A stretch of 64,000 bases of DNA from Botryosphaeria dothidea (lineage: Eukaryota > Ascomycota > Dothideomycetes > Botryosphaeriales > Botryosphaeriaceae), in contig WWBZ02000062.1 of assembly GCA_011503125.2 (NCBI GenBank), forward strand, positions 2,356,001 to 2,420,000. Reading direction: 5' to 3'. Position 1 is the first letter of the stretch, and every line of letters starts with the position of its first letter. This document shows positions 55,691-64,000 of this stretch, in pieces. The position numbers and the translations under genes are program-made. Under the pieces are notes generated by a model. The model was not told the origin of the DNA and made no database searches. It saw only the letters and a program-made list of their open reading frames with translations.

Positions 55691-58600
55691 TGTGGAGTGC
55701 GATTTGCAGTTCAATTGCCTGAGGAAGGAAATCGAGGTGGCTGGCCTTAATAGATGGGGAAGCGTAAAGTGGGAGGAGCACTGTGCCGCACAGCTCACGA
55801 GATGCTCAGGCGATGTGAGGAGAAAAATAGGGAAGGATTGCGATACGAACAAAGCACGTCAACGCAACGCTCCGGGACGTGCGTGGTACTTGTAAGAAAG
55901 CTGCATGGTAGCTGATTCCCCGGGGGCCGCCGATCCTTTCGTAAAGGCAGTGGTCAGGACTGCTCCTCCGGTCGTGCGGCGGAGCTGAGTGGAGCACTGT
56001 CGCGAATAGCGGGGTTAGTTGATCTGGGGAAGATTGCGGGGTGCGCTAGGAGCAAGACGGCATTCTCCCTGTGGTCGAGATGGAAATGCCATTGCATCCA
56101 CGCACCTGGTCATGGATGGCTGGGGGATCTTCGGCAGGATGTGCTGTGGGTCCATCAAGAGACTTGGTGATGAGGCGTCGTCTTGGAAAGTGGCGTGGCG
56201 AGAGTGTGAGGGCAGTCGTCTCGGAGGTGTTGAGATTGGAAGCCAGCTCCGTATCAATCCACAATGTGAATTGGGTGTTCTGAGCTCGATGCAAAGTGGT
56301 GCTGGTCCTGGTCACGCATCTTCGAATATCGCGGCCTCGACCGGGAGACGGGCTGACGGAAAAGAAAACACATGCATGAGGCGGGACGGGAGGCTGCCAA
56401 TTGTGGCAAGCCGGCAGCAGCGACTCAGGACGCGGGCCTGCGTGATCCGACAGCCCCGTTCTCACCAACACCTGATCTCCACCTCCGCCTCTATCATCGC
56501 CGATACCCAGCTGCACCACCCCTCGTCTCAGGAATCTTACTGTCTTTCCAACGGCTTCTACCCACAAGATATCACGTGACGCACATCTTCCAAACCGTTA
56601 GACGCTCACGCTATACCTCGCATTTCCCAACGATCTGCTCGAGTCGCGCTAAATACCTCCCCAAAGCTTCCGACGTCATTATCGGCTGCTTCTAGCACTG
56701 CTGACTGCCTCATTAGCCGGGCTGTCCCACTGCTACACGCGATTATATCTGGCTTGAGAACAGAACTGGGGCGATTGCACAATTTAGAGATGGTGCAGAC
56801 TGTAGAAGGTTATCGTGTGCACCAATCGAACACCTGTGGAGCGGTGGCTCACGGAACAGCAAGAGGGAAGATAGTCATTACAGGGGCCCATCCCGAGTTT
56901 GTTGATGAGAGTGAAGTAAGAGCGGCGCAGATAAACGATGGGTGCCCCCTCGGACGACTTGGCTAAGCTAATCTACCAAGGGAAACTCAGGCGAGACTGT
57001 ACAACTCGTCTGCCGTCGAACGCGTTGCTCTTCTTCATCATCCTCTCTTGCTTAGAGTCCATCTACTCGCACTTTCTTCTGCCTAACTCGATTCTGTTCG
57101 CAGCAGCTACCCCGGCCACAAGCCGCAATGTCTTATCTGCATCTTCCCTGCGACGGTGCATCCTGCTGTGACAGGAGGGCTTGCCTGCCTATCGCTCTGC
57201 ATCAGCTCCTCCTGTGCCACTCAGCTTCCTGTAACCCGTATGGTGCTGTGCGCGAGCTCTGCCGGGGCCTGTACTCATCATCGTGCCACCGCTGTCGGCT
57301 CCCTTGAAGCACCACTGACCCTCCGTTTGCACGGAAGCCTGCAGCCTTGATCTGGCCGGATTTCGCACTAAATGAAACCAGAGATGCGAAGGATGCAAAG
57401 CCGCATGTCGGACCGAACCATGCAGTCCCGACGTTGCAACCCGAATTCTACTTCATGATAACGTCAATTTGGCGGTGAGTGCGCTCTGGAGCACCTCGAT
57501 GTACCCGTCTTGCAAGTGTCAGCAGAGACTCAAGCTTCAGCCGCAGAGATTTTGCCAATGGCATGTGGTCTGATCATTGCAAATGCGTGCTCACTCAACC
57601 TCGAAGCTGGAAACATCCACTCCTGGTACCCGGAGCTTTCCAGCTCCAAGGAAAGAGCATCTCAGAAGGCAGTCGATGAGCAGCCACAACCAAACCGGGT
57701 ACTAAGCGCAGCCATTGGGACGTTGGTACCTGCTTGAAAGGAATGGTCGTACTGCTGTTGATGTTGTTTGCCCAACAAGACAAGATCTGGTCACGCTCGG
57801 ACGACTCCCGCGTTGTCGAGACCTGGTAGATGGCGCACCCGCCCCTCTATCATTGGCGGTGTCTAAGACAGCCACCACCAGCACCTTGGTACCTGGTGTT
57901 TCCATTTCTTTGGAGGCGAAATGCTTCGATCGAGGTACGAAGGGCTTTGACGCAAATCTTCGATCTTCTTCCTGCTCAGTGGAATAAGATCTGAGCTGGC
58001 AGATGCGATTAAATGGTGCTGGTTCGGAGCGCTCATCGGCTAAGCGAATCTAGAATGCTGGTTGACTCTCAGTACCTGGTGCAACAGACTGAGACCGCAG
58101 GTGCACTTGCATTAATCCGGCCGCCGACAAAAAGTAAGAGGATGTTGCCAACAAAATGGCTGGTTGACAGCAGCCACACTCTTTCGGTGTTGACAGATGG
58201 CTGAATCGAAATCCAGGCACTCGCCCGTATCCCGACATGATCGTCCTGGTGCAGGCAATTGATCTGCAGCAAGGTAGACGATGGTGATAGCCCAATCAGC
58301 CTCATTGGCTCTTGGTTTGGTCAACATCGAGCACCCACTCTAGCCAGATGTGCCGCGCGGTACCAGCGAGAGCGGATCAACGCGCAGTGGCCATCTTAGG
58401 CTGGTTCAGCTGATGTATCTCAAAACCGCGCAAGGATGACAGCGATCTCCCACGCGTCGACCAGGAGATTGGAAGAAACAAAAACAATTGAGAAACAAGA
58501 TCATAGACCCGCCTGCGAAATTTTCACTTTGCAACATTTTCGCACCCCACGCCTCGGAGATGAGCTGCTCTCTACGCGTGTCGCCTGCGATTTCCCGTGA

Positions 58601-60096
58601 ACCCATGATCCTAGCGTGAAGCTGCAGCGGAAGCGGACATCTTGTAGCAGCCGATGCAAGGCTGCCGGCAGGCGACCAGGGTCGCGGACAATAGTAGCAG
58701 TAGTGCCAACGGTCTTGTTCTCACAAAAGCACTCCTCTCCCTTTTTCTGTGCTCTTCTCGCCTCTGATCCCTGTTCCTATGTGTGTCCCTGACCAATCAC
58801 CATCCATGTGTATCTCTGTCACATTGCACATTTCTCGATTTCGCAGAGCCGCTCACTCGTCCCGTCTCGCCTACACCAGGGCCCACATATCCGTGCGTTC
58901 AGCCTTACATTCCCTTCAACTGAGAACCTGCAACGGTCTGGAATCCGCTGCTTCGGAGCTACAATCTAATTCGGCAATCGGACGAATGGCTGCCGACCAC
59001 GATATTCCCTTCGACAAGCCCATTGGACTCACGGAAGAGAAGCGTTGATTGCTCTCCAGGTAACGGTTGCCTGCCAGGATGTCTCCGCGCGCTTCGCTGC
59101 AGCATTGACACGCACTCGTGCATAGAATCTCGAGCTGAGCAAATGCACGGCTCCGTGACCATGTCCTATCCGCAGAACCATCGTCCTAATTACGAGTCTC
59201 TCAAGCAACCAACAAAAGTAAGTCTTGATTGAGAATTTTCCAAAACAAATACCATACCTGCGGCCTCCAAGCATCTGTGCTCAGCCGCGGCTCCGAGCAA
59301 GGCAGGGAAAAGGTACTCACGTAGCACAAGAACAGACTCACACAGACTAGCTTGTCGCCCCATTTTCATCCTCCCTTGATACCACACAGCCCGGCGGCAG
59401 CTTGACCGCGCGCCCACGCAGCACCGACACATGCCAACCCGCATTCCACATCAGCGCCATCACGCCAGAGAAAGACGGGTCCTCACCGTCGGACAAAAGC
59501 GATTGTAAGGCGGGTCGATCCCATGCGTGTCTCAAGACAAAGCCATGGTTTGGAAGGCGTCGATCACCAAACTAACAAAGCAAAGCCAGAAAAAAAAAAC
59601 CAAATATTTATGCATGACGATCTCGCATGCCCCTGTCAGATCTATGACTTGATTGTGTGCATTGACCTCTTGTGTTTTTCCATTCCCCTTGTGTGAATAC
59701 GGGTTTCTGCTTAGGGTCAGCTGCAGCGTGTACCGCGCGTACGACAGCAAGCCCTTTTGTCCCGGCCACCCGGTCTGGCCGTGGGTGGATGGTGCGCGGC
59801 GATGCGGTGTGTGGGTTGGGGTGAGAGATGCAGGTGTCGTTTTGTGTAAGGCAAAAAGAAAGAGGGATGGTTCTGTACCAGCTAGGTCTGCTGCTTTGGA
59901 CGTGTATATATTCTCGAGCTACCCGGCCCGGCCACACTGCTCCAACCACTTGGCCAATATCAAACCTTCTCCTCGATTCACTGTCTCCTGTCTCTCATCC
60001 CTTCCATACTCAAATCTGTCCGCCTCTCACACCGAGCAACTACAATCACTCTACCAAACCCAAGCCAACCAGGCCCTGCCAAACCAACCGACCACC
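55691..60096. other. Gene-free stretch of 4.4 kb
   Basis: Frames on both strands overlap heavily and mostly begin at non-ATG codons; none has a domain I recognise. A 20-codon ORF at 58986-59048 starts in good context but stops at once. Short GGTACC-containing phrases recur at 57626, 57725 and 57893. The TATA box of the next gene is at 59905. This could hold a noncoding RNA or gene remains, not resolved by eye. Confidence 0.4.
59905..59911 (+). promoter_or_regulatory. TATA box of the DUF3602 gene
   Basis: TATATAT about 190 bp upstream of the ATG at 60097, followed by a C/T-rich leader. Confidence 0.5.
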
Positions 60097-60945
60097 ATGG
60101 CCATCGCCTTCGCCTTCGCCCCGCCCACCAACATCCGCCCCTCCACCAGTTCCTCCACCTCAAGCTCCTCCTCCCTCCTCACCACCAGCACCACCAGCGC
60201 CATGCCTACCGCCCACAGACCAGTCTACATCCGCAGCGGCATCGGCGGCGCCGGGAATTGGCACAAAGCCTGCAGCATCCCGTCCTCGCCAACCCCCGCT
60301 CACAACGACTCTAGCCCCGTGCCCTTGCTCCAATACCACTCGCGCACGCAGCAGCAGACGCACATAAAATCCGGCATCGGCGGCGCCGGCAACGTGCACG
60401 CCATCTCGCCCGCCTCCGCGCTCGCCTACGAAGAAGAGCTGGCGCGCAGCCGGCGCGCCGTCCTCGAGCGCGCGAACGCGGGGCCGTCGTCCTTCCACGT
60501 CGGGATAGGGGGCGCCGGGAACTTCAGAGCGAAGGCACGGAGAGGGGAGAGGGTGATTAGGGGGCAGCGGTCGACAGGCCACCTGGGGTTGGGGATGAAG
60601 AGGAGTGAGGGGGATTTGAGGGTTGAAGCGAGCGCGGTGGGGGCGGTGTTGCCGAGGGCGGTAGGAAAGGAGAGGGAGAGGAGGGTGTCGTGGGGGGAGG
60701 GGAACGTGGAGGAGTACGAGGTGGAGGAGGGAGACTGGGAGAAGGAGTGCGTGTACTACAGCAATGAGCCGCTGCCGTACGGCGCGTTGGATGTTCTGAG
60801 GAGGCGGTTGGAGCGGGCGTTTTCGCGCGGCGGGAGGGAGGTGTTGGCGACGCCTGGGGAGAAGGGCAGAGCGGTGCAGCTGGGTGGGGACGACGGACAG
60901 GAGCGGAGGGTTCTGAGGAGCCATCGCAGTACGTGGCGTTTCTGA
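60097..60945 (+). CDS. DUF3602 protein with GIGGAGN repeats
   Basis: A single exon of 282 aa. The hallmark of DUF3602, a Gly-rich GIGGAGN motif, occurs three times: SGIGGAGNW at residues 47-55, SGIGGAGNV at 92-100 and VGIGGAGNF at 135-143, spaced 43-45 residues apart. The N-terminus is Ser/Thr-rich and the C-terminal half is charged. No TM segment or catalytic motif is visible. The family is fungal and of unknown function. Upstream the frame stays open to 59653 but the ATG at 60097 follows a TATA box and a leader and has a strong ACCATGG context. Confidence 0.82.
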   Translation: MAIAFAFAPPTNIRPSTSSSTSSSSSLLTTSTTSAMPTAHRPVYIRSGIGGAGNWHKACSIPSSPTPAHNDSSPVPLLQYHSRTQQQTHIKSGIGGAGNVHAISPASALAYEEELARSRRAVLERANAGPSSFHVGIGGAGNFRAKARRGERVIRGQRSTGHLGLGMKRSEGDLRVEASAVGAVLPRAVGKERERRVSWGEGNVEEYEVEEGDWEKECVYYSNEPLPYGALDVLRRRLERAFSRGGREVLATPGEKGRAVQLGGDDGQERRVLRSHRSTWRF

Positions 60946-62087
60946 GGCTGGTTAGGCTTGAGGGAAGGGAATTTCTGGAAAGAAAGAGCAGGGATATTCT
61001 TGGAAAAGGCGAGGGGTTTGGAGAGCCGCAGGGCTTGCAGGACTGGTTGGTTGCCGACAGCTGGCTGCAGACAGCAGGACCGTTTCTTGTGCAGCCCGAA
61101 CGACGCCGCGGGAGTCAGGGACGTGGACTGTGGCGCATTTTAGTGCTTCTGGTGACGGCGGACTGGCAGCTGGCAGCGCCTTGGACGTACGAACAGAGAG
61201 AATCTGTGGTCGCGATGGGTGACAGATGGGATAGACGGGACAGACGGGGATGATGGGTGTGTCCCGAGTGGTCGTGAGGTTGCACCAATCTCATCTGGCT
61301 CACTGGCCTGTCTGTGTAACCGTCTCGTTTGAGATTGACATTGATGGTGGAAGCGGGCGGCGGCGGCGGCGTCGTTATCTTTTCCAGCTCTTCTCACTTT
61401 CACTAGATTGCTTCAAGTGGCAACGCTTACCTTTTTCCTTCAGCGTTCTTGAGGTTTCTTTTCTCCAACGGCTCTGCCGTTTCCCTATTTCTTTTGCTTC
61501 GTTAGGCGTTAGATGGCATTTTCGGTATGCGGTGAACGATATCCCCGAAAAATAGTGAAAAGCATCCACTCGCGCAACATAGTTGCATAATACTCACCTA
61601 AGACATGTGCAATGGGGCTGACTGGTGGCGCTATATGTCTTTGCTCCTCATCTTCAGCAGTCTCGAAGAGGTCACTTGCGCACCAGATTCTGGCAGGCTT
61701 ACTCAAGCGGAAAGACGTCGTCCTTGATTTGGGAGTTCCATTGCTGGTGATTCATTTCAGAATGGCTTCCTTTTTGCTTCCCTGATGCATCTTCCACTTG
61801 AACGACTATCACCCGGCAGCAGCGCCACTGAGGCGGTAGAGATCGTTTCCGGGTCCAGTCTACTTCGTTTCGATTGCAGTTGAGTACCGGAAACTCTGGG
61901 TGCGTCAATCTACAGACAGCACCTCGATGAGACATTTCCTGATATGACCTGTCACCGATCGGCTGACTATGCGGCCATCCTCACCCTGTGCTGTGGCCGG
62001 ATGAAAGCACCCTCCAATGCGGCGACAGGCGTGGAAGCAGCACTGGGCCGCTGCATGATAGGGACTATGCTGTAATTTCCCACGAGC
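60946..62087. other. Convergent intergenic region, no supported gene
   Basis: About 1.1 kb. Minus-strand frames at 61509-61706 and 61699-61935 are short and without recognised domains. A CGG repeat lies at 61358-61370. Confidence 0.45.
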
Positions 62088-62809
62088 TCAATCCCAATCG
62101 TCATCGTCGTATTCCTCCTCTTCATTCTTAGCGGCAGCCCGCCTCAGCGTGGCGCTCTCTCCCTCGGTCATCTTTTCACGGACCAGAACACCGCATTTCA
62201 AAAGGCGCCTCTCCAGATCACTGGTTGTGAATCTATCCGTACCATAGCCAAGGCCTTCGAAGCCAACAATGCGATCGACACCTTGACCATCGATGAAGGC
62301 GATTACGCAGGGGAGGACCTGGACCTTGAGCTTCGTGACGAGGAAGGGGGCGTTGTCGACGTTGATGCGCAAGAATCGGGTATCGAAGTGCTTGGGAGTC
62401 AGCGTCTGACGGGTGCAACGTTAGCTCGTTCACGTCTCGTAGTATTACACAATGACGATATCCCGATTCCGCGGCGGGGAGGGGGGCAGGACGAAGTGCA
62501 TACCTCGAGGTGGTTGTCCATGATGCGGCAGCGGTTGAAGTCGGCATGGAAGAAGTGCACCACACAGAGCTTGGTGGCGGTGGTGATGTCCATCAGGGCC
62601 TTTTCGTCCTTGATCTCCTGGTAAGTGCCATGCTCGGAGTTGCGCATCTGCTTTGCGCGGGCAAGTTCGGCGTGGAGCTGCTGCATGCGCTGCTCGCGCA
62701 GGCCGTCGAGGGAGTCGTCGGCCTCGAGCTCGGCGATCAATGCATCCTCGTCGTCGGAGTCGTGCGTCTTGTCGACGATAGCGGCAACCTTGGCGTCGAC
62801 GTGGGACAT
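62088..62809 (-). CDS. PLP1: TXNDC9/PLP1-type phosducin-like thioredoxin-fold protein
   Basis: Two exons (62809-62504, 62405-62088; 98-nt intron) give 207 aa. Residues about 35-90 form a charged helix. A thioredoxin-like fold follows: KLCVVHFFHADFNRCRIMDNH, then TLTPKHFDTRFLRINVDNAPFL, KLKVQVLPCVIAF and VGFEGLGYG. The active-site CxxC is missing: only one Cys is at the usual place, as in phosducin-like proteins that act as co-chaperones of the CCT chaperonin for actin and tubulin folding. The tail is acidic and ends DDDDWD. It is divergent from VRG4, starts 614 bp apart. Confidence 0.9.
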
Positions 62810-63423
62810 GGTGGGTGTTTCGGGGAGTAGTTCACGAGCACCCAGGATCCGCCGAGGGGCAGAGGGCCTGGGGCCAGCTCGCTCGGCTCTCTCCTGTCAA
62901 TCGCGCCCGCTAGCGCCCGCCGCACCTCAGCGCCCGCCGCCCGCCGCCCGCCGCCCTCGTGCAGCGCGTCGTTGCGCGCATATCCGCGTGATTAGGCAGG
63001 GCGACGTGTGCGCGTGCGGTCGCAGTCCGTAACAATGACACGGAAGAGTATGGCCTGGGCCGCGCGGCGGAGCCGTTGGTGCGGCTCTAGGGAGGGCTCA
63101 CTGCGCGGGCGAAGAATCAGTCAGCCTGCGCCACACGCCCATGGGTCTACGTAGCCCGTCCGTGAATTTAACGTGTTGAGATTGATTATTCTGCCTCTGC
63201 ACTCGCTCACAACGCTCCTATGCTGTGTCGCGCTCCCGCTCCTTAGCCTCTCTCCGCGCCCTCTCCCCTCCGTCTGTTTTTTCGCGCGCCGCGGCCCTGC
63301 AATAGCCTATCCGACGCGCCGGTGGAATCTTAGGACTCCAACCCCTTACAGCCTCTTCCGCGCAGCCCGCACCGACCCCCAGGCTGCGATCTCCCCCAAG
63401 CCCCGAGCGCCTTCTTTCGCTCC
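62810..63423. other. Divergent promoter between the PLP1-type gene and VRG4
   Basis: About 610 bp, GC-rich at 62870-63110, then C/T-rich before VRG4. No ORF is supported. Confidence 0.5.
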
Positions 63424-64000
63424 ATGGCCGACGGCAAGAAACGCGACCTCGACTCCGACTCCAAACCCGATCGCCAGCAACCGCCCCCCATGTCGTCCTC
63501 CGGCCTGTCCAACAACCCGATACTGCCAGTTCTGGCGTATTGCGGTAGCTCCATCCTGATGACCGTTACGAACAAATATGTCTTGTCAGGCAGCGGCTTC
63601 AACCTCAACTTTTTCTTGCTCTGCGTCCAGGTATGTGTCGTCTGCACTCGTCCACTCTCCGTGCAATTGCTGACGCTGCGTCCAGTCGCTCGTGTGTATC
63701 TTTGCCATCCAGTCCCTCAAGACCACCAAAGTTATCTCCTATCGCGACTTCAAGACCGAGGAGGCTAAGAAATGTAAGCTGCGCTGTGCAACTCTCGCTG
63801 GCCTACTAGTAGCTAACGCGGACCAGGGCTTCCCATCACCATCCTCCTTATCGGCATGATCTACACGAGCACCAAGGCCTTGAAGTTCCTCTCCATTCCC
63901 GTTTACACCATTTTCAAGAACTTGACAATCATCCTTATCGCATACGGCGAGGTGCTCTGGTTCGGCGGCTCTGTCACGCCCATGGCTCTGCTGTCCTTCG
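63424..64000 (+). CDS. VRG4: GDP-mannose transporter, partial (3' end off window)
   Basis: Exons 63424-63630, 63686-63773 and 63827 to the window end give about 156 residues of a protein normally near 380. It is a Golgi nucleotide-sugar antiporter that brings in GDP-mannose for protein and lipid mannosylation, essential in many fungi. Visible: a short cytosolic N-terminus, TM1 with [22 protein letters not shown]2 with [21 protein letters not shown], and the conserved [19 protein letters not shown] of nucleotide binding. The ALNK motif would lie further on, beyond the window. Confidence 0.93.

Noticed and set aside
57479..57987. Frames of 60-90 codons on opposite strands with protein-like composition
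   Set aside because: They overlap each other and none matches a family I know.
58986..59048. 20-codon ORF with good start context
   Set aside because: It stops at once and no splice site joins it convincingly to a further exon.

Overview
This window reads as nuclear DNA of a filamentous ascomycete (Pezizomycotina, possibly Dothideomycetes). Genes sit on both strands and have short GT-AG introns, mostly 47-122 nt, with CTAAC-type branch points. They include fungal-type families: a Mei2-like RNA-binding protein, an RMP1-like RNase MRP protein, a fungal rhodopsin-domain membrane protein, a DUF3602 protein, ATG101 and a fungal COQ8. I built exon models by hand from splice sites and reading-frame continuity; nearly all close in frame at family-typical lengths. 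No transposon, tRNA, rRNA or CRISPR array could be supported. Class-level taxonomy is inference.

Layout. 0-6 kb: a secreted Cys-rich protein cut by the left edge, an RMP1-like protein and a Mei2-like protein, all on minus. 7.5-23 kb is a housekeeping block: exocyst SEC15, acireductone dioxygenase, ornithine acetyltransferase (ArgJ type), ORC2, Xaa-Pro aminopeptidase P, an importin-13/Kap122-like karyopherin and ribosomal protein eL39. 23.5-28 kb: N-terminal amidase NTA1, divergent from the COQ8 kinase-like protein. 29-38.8 kb: a rhodopsin-domain membrane protein, a FUN14 protein divergent from the PLP synthase subunit PDX1, an orphan six-TM protein and an orphan signal-peptide/single-TM protein. 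40-43 kb: ATG101 and PEX3 sharing a 375-bp divergent promoter. 47.7-55.7 kb: an MFS sugar transporter, an OPT oligopeptide transporter and a zinc butanediol-type dehydrogenase, set among long gene-free stretches. 60-64 kb: a DUF3602 protein, a TXNDC9/PLP1-type thioredoxin-fold protein, and the GDP-mannose transporter VRG4 cut by the right edge.

Together the genes cover basic cell functions: secretion (SEC15, VRG4), mitochondria (COQ8, FUN14, ArgJ, a leader on AMPP), autophagy and peroxisomes (ATG101, PEX3), replication (ORC2), RNA processing (RMP1, Mei2-like) and nutrient uptake (MFS, OPT). No biosynthetic cluster is evident. The least explained items are the CX3C-repeat secreted protein, the orphan six-TM protein, a 21-bp-arm hairpin at 31901-31967, palindromes just after the MFS stop codon, and gene-free stretches of 4.8 and 4.4 kb.
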